A stretch of 13,869 nt of DNA from an uncultured Clostridia bacterium (GTDB taxonomy: Bacteria; Bacillota; Clostridia; Christensenellales; UBA1242), in assembly GCA_947623775.1 (NCBI GenBank), contig CANQHL010000031.1, positions 1-13,869 of the forward strand, given 5' to 3'. Below, piece by piece: positions 7,726 through 13,869 of this stretch. The notes under the pieces were generated by a model. The model did not search any database, was not told the DNA's origin, and saw only the letters and a program-made list of their open reading frames with translations. Position 1 is the stretch's first letter. Each line of letters starts with the position of its first letter. A program made the translations under genes and the position numbers.

Positions 7726-8114
7726 AAATAAATGCCTCAAAAGCCGCTGTTGAAAAGTTCAAAGAGCAAAATAAAAGTCTTGATTATGAACTCGAACAAC
7801 TTAGGCACAGCACTTTTTCATCTATTGACGACTTGCTGCTTGACGGTGAAACAAAATTAAAAACATACAAGTCCATGATTAAAGAGATTGAAGATGTTCT
7901 CGATAAATGCAACTGGAATAATAAGCAAGCAGAAAATTTTAGAAATTACCTTATTTCAGTCACAGACAAATTGGACAACATGTTGAAATCTTTGCATAAT
8001 TTTGAAAATTCCTATCATATTATTGACAAAACTCTCGAAAAAGAAAGAGAATTGGATAAAAGATTGCAAAATATAATAACTATTTTAGAAAATTATAAAA
8101 ATCTATATCTATAA
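7722..8114 (+). CDS. Long WXG100-like protein (130 residues), W type
   Basis: 130 residues, highly helical and charged. The turn 'CNWNNKQAENF' contains Trp65, in a longer first arm than in the other small proteins because of an N-terminal extension of roughly 20-30 residues. After the second helix Y98-H-I-I-D102 fits the YxxxD/E targeting pattern, and a charged C-terminal helix (103-130) extends beyond it, which may be a coiled coil. The start overlaps the previous stop by 4 nt and has a GGGAGGA site. It has no RDFTS-type partner of its own here, so it may form a homodimer, share a partner, or be a small effector-like substrate. Membership of the superfamily is moderately supported. Confidence 0.65.
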   Translation: MKINASKAAVEKFKEQNKSLDYELEQLRHSTFSSIDDLLLDGETKLKTYKSMIKEIEDVLDKCNWNNKQAENFRNYLISVTDKLDNMLKSLHNFENSYHIIDKTLEKERELDKRLQNIITILENYKNLYL

Positions 8115-8139
8115 TTTTTATCAATTTAAAGGAGAAAAT

Positions 8140-9393
8140 ATGAGTAATTTTAAATTTTGCCCAGAGTGTGGCTTTAAGTTTGACAAAGAATACAAATTTT
8201 GTCCAGAATGCGGTTATAAACTTGGTGGCAGTGTGACAGAAGAAAAACCACTTTTCGATTTTTCAGACGACACTCAAGACTATGATGATTATAAGGGTTT
8301 TGCCGATATGGTGAAAGCAAAACAAGGGTCACAAATTGATGCCGAACCGCTGAGACGGGCAACAGTTTTATGCCTACGCGGAGAGTTTGAGGAAGCAGAA
8401 AAATTGACGCAAGCATATATTGACAAATATTACGACAACGTTGAGGGCTACATAACTCTCTTACGTGTCCATAGCAAAGATTTTTCTGAATTCGAGGGTG
8501 AACAAATTGAAAAAGATATAAAAATCATCACAAAACTTGGCAAAGGCGGAGTTGACGATGATGATTATAAAGATTATCTTAAAGCCCGCGAGGATTATTT
8601 GGCAGATAAAAAAGTAAAGGAAGAGCAGGCAAAGAAACGAGAAGAGGAAAAGAAAAAAGCCGCTGAGGAAAAAAGAAAGGCTGAGGAAGAAAAGCGTAAA
8701 TTAGAAGAGGAAAAAAAGAGGGTAGAGGAAGAAAACCGCAAAGCCGAGGAAAAGAAAAAGGAGCAAAAGCAAAAAGAAGAGAAAACCGCAAAATCCTCAA
8801 AAACAAAAGCGACAAACACCGTGCAAAATGTAACCCTCACTCCAAACGAAACCAAGGAGTTGCAAGCGGCAATCAAAAAAATGGATAAATATTGGGGTAT
8901 CGGCGGGACGCAAAAGCAAAAAGCCTATGAAGTTTTGAAAAAGTATGCAGAACGAGGTGTTGCCGAGGCACAATATAAAATTATACTGAATTGGCAACTT
9001 CAAGATTCACACCGCGTTAAATGGTTGGAAAAAGCGGCTAAACAGGGTCACGTGGAAGCACAACTTGCTTTGGGACGATGTTATTATTATGGTTGGGGCA
9101 CAAAAACAGATTTGCAAAAAGCACTTGAACTATTAAACGAATGTGCACCAAAGGCAAAAGATTCCTTTGTTTTAGCCTTGACATATGAATCTCTTGGACA
9201 ATATGATGAGGCTATAAAGTGGTATAAACAAAATCTCGAATGGAATAGCAAAAGCACTTTTTCATGGTTTTGTATGGGTAGAACTTATGAGCATAAAAAA
9301 GATTATGCTAAAGCCTTAGAATGTTACAACCATTGTCCAAAAACCGACAAAGAAACCAAAGAAGCAATTGAGCGCGTGAGAAAGCTGATTTAA
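8140..9393 (+). CDS. Zinc-ribbon protein with coiled coil and Sel1/TPR repeats (copy A)
   Basis: 417 residues, no signal peptide, so cytosolic. In order: a zinc ribbon with CPEC at 7-10 and CPEC at 21-24; an acidic linker (about 37-52, FDFSDDTQDYDDY); a helical region (about 65-150); a Lys/Glu-rich coiled coil (about 153-225); and Sel1/TPR repeats (about 240-417), including 'AAKQGHVEAQLALGRCYYYG' and a TPR-like 'LGQYDEAIKWY'. Such repeats bind proteins, so a scaffold or adaptor role for the ATPase/WXG100 cassette is a reasonable inference. It has an AAAGGAGAAAAT ribosome site and follows the last small gene by 25 nt without a terminator. The next gene is a tandem duplicate with an almost identical N-terminus. 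Confidence 0.85.
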   Translation: MSNFKFCPECGFKFDKEYKFCPECGYKLGGSVTEEKPLFDFSDDTQDYDDYKGFADMVKAKQGSQIDAEPLRRATVLCLRGEFEEAEKLTQAYIDKYYDNVEGYITLLRVHSKDFSEFEGEQIEKDIKIITKLGKGGVDDDDYKDYLKAREDYLADKKVKEEQAKKREEEKKKAAEEKRKAEEEKRKLEEEKKRVEEENRKAEEKKKEQKQKEEKTAKSSKTKATNTVQNVTLTPNETKELQAAIKKMDKYWGIGGTQKQKAYEVLKKYAERGVAEAQYKIILNWQLQDSHRVKWLEKAAKQGHVEAQLALGRCYYYGWGTKTDLQKALELLNECAPKAKDSFVLALTYESLGQYDEAIKWYKQNLEWNSKSTFSWFCMGRTYEHKKDYAKALECYNHCPKTDKETKEAIERVRKLI

Positions 9394-9417
9394 TAAATTT
9401 TGTTTTTAGGAGAAAAT

Positions 9418-10518
9418 ATGAGTAATTTTAAATTTTGCCCAGAATGTGGCTTTAAGTTTGACAAAGAATACAAATTTTGTCCAGAATGCGGTTATAAACT
9501 TGGCGGCGAGACAAAAGAAAAACCGCTTTTTGATTTTTCAGACGACACTCAAGACTATGATGATTATAAGGGTTTTGCCGATATGGTGAAAGTAAAACAA
9601 ACAAAATCCACAGAAATTGCAGAAGAGTTAAAACACGCAAAAGTGCTGTGCATAAGAGGTGAGTTTGATGAGGCAGAAACGCTTGTTAGGGAATATATTG
9701 ACAAACACTATGATCAAGTAGATGGATATATTGCCATGCTGCGTGTCCATAGCAAAGATTTTTCTGAATTCGAGGGCGACCAAATTGAAAAAGATATAAA
9801 CATTGTCGTCAAAATTGGCGAGGGAAACATTAATAATGCCGATTTCGATAATTATATTAAGGCTCGCGAAAGTTATTTTGCCGACAAAAAGCAGGCAGAA
9901 AAAGAAAACAAAAAGAAAATGGAAGAAAATTTAAAACAGGAAGCAGAAAAAGAAACAAAAAAGAAAGAAGATGCCACTCTTTACACACAAGATAAGGAAA
10001 TTCTTGAAAAAGCACTTGACCTCTATAAAAATCAGAAATACAAAGATGCGTTTGAACTTTTTCAGTCAATTGCCGAACACGACAACCCTGTGGCACTTTA
10101 TTATTTAGGCCGTATGTATCATTGGGGGCAGGCTGTAAAAGGCGACACTAGAAAAGCCATGGAATATTATGAAAAATCGGCAAATGCAGGTTACACGCCT
10201 GCGATGTGCTCCGTCGCTTATTTTCATCATCCTCCTTACAGCTTTAACGCGGACGACCATAAAAAAACAGTCTATTGGTATCAAAAAGCAGCAGAATTAA
10301 ATGATCCAGAGGGACAATGTGAAATCGGTAAAATTTTGGTAAGAGGTAATTATGGTGTTACAACTGATGTTAATAAGGCAATATATTGGTTTGAAAAGTC
10401 TGCTGCACAAGGGAATAGAAGCGCCGTCGAGGAACTTAAAGAATTAAAAAATAAAGGAAATGAAGCGGCGGCAGAGGCACTCCAAAAAATAAAAGCAAAA
10501 TCAAATAAAAAAATTTAA
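9418..10518 (+). CDS. Zinc-ribbon protein with Sel1 repeats (copy B)
   Basis: 366 residues and a paralogue of the preceding gene. The first ~30 residues (two CPEC knuckles at 7-10 and 21-24) are identical, and the acidic linker nearly so, with matching DNA. The coiled coil is shorter (about 155-185). The C-terminal Sel1 repeats are different, with units such as 'ALYYLGRMYHWGQAVKGDTR', 'QKAAELNDPEGQCEIGK' and 'FEKSAAQGNRSAVEEL'. The start at 9418 is chosen over an in-frame TTG at 9400 because AGGAGAAAAT lies just before this ATG and the same start context occurs in copy A. It is last in the operon. The two copies probably share one N-terminal docking surface but bind different partners through the repeats. 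Confidence 0.85.
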   Translation: MSNFKFCPECGFKFDKEYKFCPECGYKLGGETKEKPLFDFSDDTQDYDDYKGFADMVKVKQTKSTEIAEELKHAKVLCIRGEFDEAETLVREYIDKHYDQVDGYIAMLRVHSKDFSEFEGDQIEKDINIVVKIGEGNINNADFDNYIKARESYFADKKQAEKENKKKMEENLKQEAEKETKKKEDATLYTQDKEILEKALDLYKNQKYKDAFELFQSIAEHDNPVALYYLGRMYHWGQAVKGDTRKAMEYYEKSANAGYTPAMCSVAYFHHPPYSFNADDHKKTVYWYQKAAELNDPEGQCEIGKILVRGNYGVTTDVNKAIYWFEKSAAQGNRSAVEELKELKNKGNEAAAEALQKIKAKSNKKI

Positions 10519-10853
10519 GCAGAGCAAATTAAAAACTTGCAAAACAAAAAATAAATAAAGTTTTTAAAATTAATCGAAAATAAAAAATAAAAAAAATAAA
10601 AATTTGGATAAAAAATCAAACTGTCCAAAATACAATTTACAAACCACGTGTCGCATTTCAAAAATGAGTAATAGAAATATGCTACAAAACAAATAATACA
10701 CAATAAAAATGTAAAAAACCACAAAAAAAACGCTAAAAAACCTAAAAAATCATAAATTTACAATAAAAATGCGAAAAAATGCAAATTTGCATCAAAAATA
10801 CAAAACACACAAATTTTTTAACTTTTCCGTAAACTAAATCTTAACTTTTTATA
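10519..10853. other. A-rich non-coding 3' region
   Basis: About 335 bp with many A-tracts on the plus strand and no credible gene; a leftward frame at 10515-10724 is low-complexity Phe/Ile/Tyr and is rejected. It contains two copies of ACAATAAAAATG exactly 60 bp apart (10700 and 10760) and a perfect 14-bp palindrome ATGCAAATTTGCAT at 10779-10792. It lies between the last operon gene and the shared terminator. Confidence 0.6.
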
Positions 10854-10887
10854 AAAAAATCTCCTACATGCTTATAGGAGATTTTTT
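10854..10887. terminator. Bidirectional intrinsic terminator
   Basis: AAAAAATCTCCTA (10854-10866) pairs perfectly with TAGGAGATTTTTT (10875-10887) around an 8-nt loop. The T-run is present in both directions. It lies between two convergent units, the ATPase/WXG100 operon from the left and the rplI-AAA operon from the right, and should stop both. Confidence 0.9.
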
Positions 10888-10960
10888 ATATTTTCCGATT
10901 TATTATAGCAAAGTATAATCCAATAAATTGCTATAATGTTTTCCCGTTTGAAAGATTTTG

Positions 10961-12004
10961 TTATCCAACAAAATTTTCATCTTCTGCACCATTTTGCTCG
11001 GCAAGTTCTTGATCATCTTCATCCCATAATGATTGAAGTATTGCCGCTTCTTTCTTTTCGCAATTTCTTTTTACAAAACTAAGTGCAGCTGGTCTATCCT
11101 TTTTATCCACATTTCGCAGTGTGCAAACAAGTGCATGTTTTCCATTTGAAGAAGTTGGAAGAAATCTTTCTTGGTAGTTTCCTGAAATGATTTGATCAGG
11201 AGTTATGGAAACATTTCTTGCAAATCTTAAAAACATATCGGCATTCATCTTGCCCATCTTGCTTGCCAAAAGTTCAAGTTGGACAACTTCATTGTTTTCA
11301 TAAATTATATTTGAAACTTGTTCCCAACCACGAGGGTCTATTGCAAATTCGTTTGCACCCTCTTTATCATAACTTGTATAGAACACCTCTTGATCAAACT
11401 CAGAAACAAAAGCGCTTACAAGAGGGTGTATACGTGGCCTGCCATTCTTCAATTTGCTTCCCCACTCAACAAAACTTCGCACATCAGGGGTAAGATATAT
11501 ATGGCCAACAAATCTTCTGAAAAGTGGCTCTGGCATATTGTATGCTGCCTCTGATTCTTCAGGTGAGTTGCCGGCTGCAATAACAACGCAATTATCAGGC
11601 AATTTGCCCTTATTTCCCTCAATTGAATGTTCAAGAACAATGTTGTATACAAGACTTTGTTCATACGGACGAACATTTGTAAGTTCATCGATAAAAAGCA
11701 CGTGATTATGCTTTGGGTCTTCCTCGCATATTTTCTTTATTCTAGTATACCAAGTTGGCTCAATCCAATGAGTATTTTTGCCGTCAAACGCCGTTTTACC
11801 AATTATTTCTTCTGGCAAAATGCCATCACGGAGTTGGATCATAACGCTGTCTGGGTCAACGTCAAGCACACGTCTGCTTTTACCTACGCCGCTTGGTCCG
11901 TGCAGCATAACAGAGTTGCCTGTTCTAATATAAAATTTAAGTTGATCGTCAAGTTTTACTGGGTTTGTTTCAACGCGTAATGGTTTTGGTACATATTTTC
12001 CCAT
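10961..12004 (-). CDS. MoxR-like AAA+ ATPase (AAA_5 type)
   Basis: 347 residues. Walker A GPSGVGKS (36-43), Walker B HVLFIDEL with D106-E107, sensor-1 Asn146 in 'IAAGN' and an arginine-finger candidate at R163/R164 ('EPLFRRF') place it with MoxR/dynein-related AAA+ ATPases, which remodel or activate proteins. The C-terminal 180 residues hold the lid region and an acidic tail (DEDDQELAEQNGAEDE). MoxR ATPases usually sit beside a VWA-domain partner; none is in the window. It follows rplI by 15 nt with an AAAGGAGA site 8 nt before the ATG, so it is co-transcribed with bL9. The substrate is unknown. Confidence 0.85.
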   Translation of the reverse strand: MGKYVPKPLRVETNPVKLDDQLKFYIRTGNSVMLHGPSGVGKSRRVLDVDPDSVMIQLRDGILPEEIIGKTAFDGKNTHWIEPTWYTRIKKICEEDPKHNHVLFIDELTNVRPYEQSLVYNIVLEHSIEGNKGKLPDNCVVIAAGNSPEESEAAYNMPEPLFRRFVGHIYLTPDVRSFVEWGSKLKNGRPRIHPLVSAFVSEFDQEVFYTSYDKEGANEFAIDPRGWEQVSNIIYENNEVVQLELLASKMGKMNADMFLRFARNVSITPDQIISGNYQERFLPTSSNGKHALVCTLRNVDKKDRPAALSFVKRNCEKKEAAILQSLWDEDDQELAEQNGAEDENFVG

Positions 12005-12019
12005 TTTTAAAATCTCCTT

Positions 12020-12460
12020 TTATTCCGGTATAATATTGACATTGATTTTCACGTTAACTTCTGGGTGGAGTTTTACATTAACCGCCACCATACCGACTGT
12101 TTTTTGTGGTTGCATATCGATTTTGCGTTTTTCAATTTCATAACCTTGGCGGGCAAGTTCGTCTGCGACCTCTTTTGAAGTGACCGAACCGAACGTTTTA
12201 CCATTTTCGCCACATTTGATTTTTAAGGTTAATGTTTTGCCAGCCAAGGATTTGCCAAGTTGCTGAGCCGCTTGTTTTTCCATTTCTTTATGATAATCTT
12301 TTGCGGCTTGTTTATTTTTGTTTTCGCTCATGGCTTCATTATCCGCCTTGCGTGCCTTTCCCGTTTTTATCAAGAAGTTGTTTGCGTAGCCATCGGCAAC
12401 ATCTTTTATTTCACCTTTTTTGCCTGTTCCACGCACATCAGTCAATAATAATACTTTCAT
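12020..12460 (-). CDS. rplI: Ribosomal protein bL9
   Basis: 146 residues, close to the usual ~148 for bL9, a protein of the large ribosomal subunit that binds 23S rRNA near the L1 stalk base. The N-domain begins MKVLLLTDVRGTGKKGEIKD, with the conserved 'VADGYANNFLI' following, then a long connecting helix rich in Lys/Glu/Gln and a C-domain ending in beta strands ('KLHPEVNVKINVNII'). AAGGAG lies 5 nt before the ATG. The usual neighbours in other bacteria (rpsF, ssb, rpsR, or dnaB) are absent here. Instead a MoxR-like ATPase gene follows after 15 nt. Confidence 0.97.
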   Translation of the reverse strand: MKVLLLTDVRGTGKKGEIKDVADGYANNFLIKTGKARKADNEAMSENKNKQAAKDYHKEMEKQAAQQLGKSLAGKTLTLKIKCGENGKTFGSVTSKEVADELARQGYEIEKRKIDMQPQKTVGMVAVNVKLHPEVNVKINVNIIPE

Positions 12461-12479
12461 TTACGCTCCTTACCTTTTT

Positions 12480-12508
12480 ATTTTACAATAAAACTTACAA
12501 AAAGTCAA
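12480..12508 (-). promoter_or_regulatory. Promoter of the rplI-AAA operon
   Basis: On the minus strand TTGACT (12503-12508) and TAAAAT (12480-12485) are 17 bp apart. The resulting leader would be only about 13 nt, just enough for the AAGGAG site. A second, weaker candidate lies upstream: TTGACA (12545-12550) and CATAAA (12521-12526), 18 bp apart. Confidence 0.5.
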
Positions 12509-12571
12509 TATCTATCGGCTTTTATGTTTAAATTTTATTGTGATTGTCAATAATTTTGCCGAGAGGTTGAC

Positions 12572-12898
12572 ATGGATATAAGATGTAGAAAAGCACTTTG
12601 CAAATACAACGACCGTTTCACATGTAAAGCAAATGCCGTGCTTGTTGATGAAGAGGTTGTTTGCACAAGTTTTGAAAAAGACCCGCTTAAAGAAGATGTT
12701 CAAGACGTAACAAAAAATTTATTCACCGAAAAGCCATCATACGCACCGCAACGCGACTCGAAAACGCTGGAGATTAAGTGTAAAGCAAATTGCCTTTTCA
12801 ACCACAATGGACAATGCGTGTCAAATGGCATAACACTAAACTCAATAAAAGAAAAGCCATATTGCATATCATATTTACATGAAAATTTTGAAAATTAG
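12572..12898 (+). CDS. DUF1540-type Cys-rich small protein, two units
   Basis: 108 residues with two four-Cys units. The first (about 1-35) has 'CRKALCKYN', then 'FTCKANAV' and a final Cys in 'VVCTSFE', matching the C-x4-C-x(n)-C-x(n)-C layout of DUF1540. The second (about 69-102) has 'CKANCLFNHNGQC' and 'YCISYL'. The two units are joined by a charged linker. The spacing suggests metal binding, but the function of the family is not established. The start has a GAGAGG site. It is transcribed divergently from rplI and stands alone; I saw no clear promoter of its own in the short gap. Confidence 0.75.
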   Translation: MDIRCRKALCKYNDRFTCKANAVLVDEEVVCTSFEKDPLKEDVQDVTKNLFTEKPSYAPQRDSKTLEIKCKANCLFNHNGQCVSNGITLNSIKEKPYCISYLHENFEN

Positions 12899-13309
12899 TG
12901 CAAGTTTTTTCCTTTGGCGATAGATAAAAATCACTTTTTTCAAGCGGTTAAAAAATATTTCAAAAATTTAGAAATCAAATAAAATCACTTTCTTTATGTG
13001 ATAATTAAAGCAAAATTATCTCATGTTTTTAACAATCATAAAATACTTCCCTTTTGATAATTGACGCAAAATTATTTCGCAATTTAGCAATTAGAAATAC
13101 TGTTATTTTTTGATAATTGAAAGAAATTATCATTTTTCTTGCAAAATTTAGTCAATTTTTCACTAAAAAAATGAAATTTTGATGTTTTTTGACTTTTTAA
13201 ACAACTCACATTTTTTAAACACATAAAATCAACAAACATCACTGCATTTGTAACGTTCATTTTAAATCAAATTTAATCAAAAAAAAGTAAAAGTACTTCA
13301 AAAAAGTGC
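12899..13309. other. AT-rich non-coding region with iterated hairpins
   Basis: About 410 bp without a credible gene. A leftward frame at 13257-13556 crosses the next gene and is rejected. The region holds the three GATAATT hairpins listed separately and is otherwise AT-rich; I see nothing else in it. Confidence 0.6.
13000..13131. repeat. Three GATAATT hairpins at 56-bp intervals
   Basis: GATAATT starts at 13000, 13056 and 13112, exactly 56 bp apart each time, and is followed by AATTATC, AATTATT and AATTATC after 6-7 nt loops. This gives three inverted repeats. Sequence upstream of each copy is also related (AAATCAC or AAATAC about 20 bp before). A further degenerate TCACTTTTTT element lies about one period earlier at 12931. 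Confidence 0.65.
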
Positions 13310-13338
13310 TTGCAAATATCATTAAACTATGATATATT
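13310..13338 (+). promoter_or_regulatory. Promoter of the right-hand lipoprotein gene
   Basis: TTGCAA (13310-13315) and TATATT (13333-13338) are 17 bp apart, followed by an AAGGAG site (13345-13350) 6 nt before the ATG. The -35 context CTTGCAAAT is the same as that of the LRR lipoprotein promoter at 578-586. Confidence 0.6.
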
Positions 13339-13356
13339 GATAATAAGGAGTTTATT

Positions 13357-13869
13357 ATGAAAAAATTATTGAGTTTTTTTGCTTTCTTTGTTTTACTTTT
13401 CAGCGGCGGTCTCCTGCTCGCATCATGTGGTAAAGATGGGGGGGGGGACAGAGATGCAACTACATATTCCCACAAACCTCTCAGATTATGGGATAGATAA
13501 AATTTATACCAACCTCGGTGACAACCCACTTGAATTATCCGAATCCAACAATACAATTTATTTTGAATTTTTGCCTCACTACTTCTACGACCAAAACACT
13601 ATGAAAATTGAATTTCAAAGTGACAAAGAAAGTGACGCTGTGGGCGAACTTACATTTTTGGACTATGATGATATACTATATGTAAATCGTTATAAAGCCG
13701 ACGTGAACACTTTAAGTGATATAACAGTTTCCATTGCCGGCGAATCATCTCTTGTTAAACACACAGTTTCATTTACTCCAAATTATCAAGAGTTGAGTGT
13801 CGCAAATAAAGACAGACTTATGATAAACTTTGAAATTAACGGAAAATCAACTGGTGATTTAACATTTAA
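13357..13869 (+). pseudogene. Lipoprotein split by a ten-G run: phase-variable or frameshifted; 3' end beyond window
   Basis: The ATG opens a lipoprotein signal peptide (MKKLLSFFAFFVLLFSGG...) with lipobox LASC and Cys24, then GKDGGG. As sequenced, ten consecutive G (13438-13447) put the reading frame out and translation stops at 13498-13500 after 47 residues. One G fewer joins it to a frame that stays open from the tract to the right edge (TEMQLHIPTNLSDYGIDKI and on), giving at least 170 residues without a stop. The downstream part is rich in beta-type segments and Asp/Asn, typical of an exposed lipoprotein domain; I do not recognise it. Promoter and ribosome site are intact, so the gene is not decayed elsewhere. 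Slipped-strand phase variation, a true frameshift mutation, or a homopolymer miscount in the assembly are the three explanations. Confidence 0.75.
13438..13447 (+). repeat. Poly-G tract of ten bases in the lipoprotein gene
   Basis: Ten G in a row, the longest G run in this AT-rich window, placed directly after the lipobox Cys codon region. Tract lengths divisible by three (9, 12) give the full-length protein; ten, as here, gives a truncated one. Confidence 0.9.

Noticed and set aside
9400..9417. Upstream TTG start for the second zinc-ribbon gene
   Set aside because: The ribosome site AGGAGA would fall inside the gene, and the paralogue starts at the equivalent of 9418.
10515..10724. Leftward 69-residue Phe/Ile/Tyr-rich frame
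   Set aside because: Low-complexity translation of A-rich DNA, no ribosome site, overlaps the end of the last operon gene.
13257..13556. 99-residue minus-strand frame across the right-hand lipoprotein start
   Set aside because: It runs antisense through a clear promoter, signal peptide and poly-G tract; the Pro/Ser stretch is just the complement of the G run.

Overview
The window is AT-rich bacterial DNA with strong AAGGAG-type ribosome binding sites, sigma-A-like promoters, bL9, a DUF1540 protein and lipoproteins with a Gly-Lys after the lipobox Cys. This suggests a low-GC Bacillota genome, most likely an uncultured gut-type Clostridia. That placement is inference from gene style; no 16S or similar marker is present.

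Layout. (1) 1-275, minus strand: the first 18 codons of a serine recombinase run off the left edge, translationally coupled to a small unrecognised ORF with its own promoter. (2) 579-3123, plus: a BspA-type leucine-rich-repeat lipoprotein. (3) 3124-3604: a non-coding repeat field holding four degenerate ~47-bp repeats and six 29-bp palindromic units whose stem sequences covary. (4) 3633-10887, plus: the core of the window, an apparent eight-gene operon. It encodes an FtsK/SpoIIIE (EssC/EccC-like) ATPase of 956 residues, then five small helical proteins of WXG100/ESAT-6 type, then two tandemly duplicated zinc-ribbon/Sel1-repeat proteins. It ends at a bidirectional terminator. (5) 10961-12550, minus: bL9 (rplI) followed by a MoxR-like AAA+ ATPase. 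(6) 12572-12898, plus: a two-unit DUF1540 Cys-rich protein. (7) 12899-13356: non-coding, with three GATAATT hairpins spaced exactly 56 bp apart. (8) 13357 to the right edge: a second lipoprotein split into two frames by a run of ten G, which looks phase-variable.

How the genes may work together. FtsK-type ATPase plus WXG100-like partners is the shared core of type VII secretion (T7SS). Here the ATPase has no visible membrane segment or FHA domain, only the middle of three RecA-like modules keeps its catalytic motifs, and none of the usual T7SSb partners (EsaA, EssA, EssB, EsaB) or an LXG toxin is present. The small proteins form two repeated pairs (an F-containing 'RDFTS' type followed by a W-containing type) plus a longer singleton. 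The zinc-ribbon/Sel1 proteins are likely cytosolic scaffolds. This compact T7SS-like cassette and the poly-G switch in the right-hand lipoprotein are the two most interesting features.
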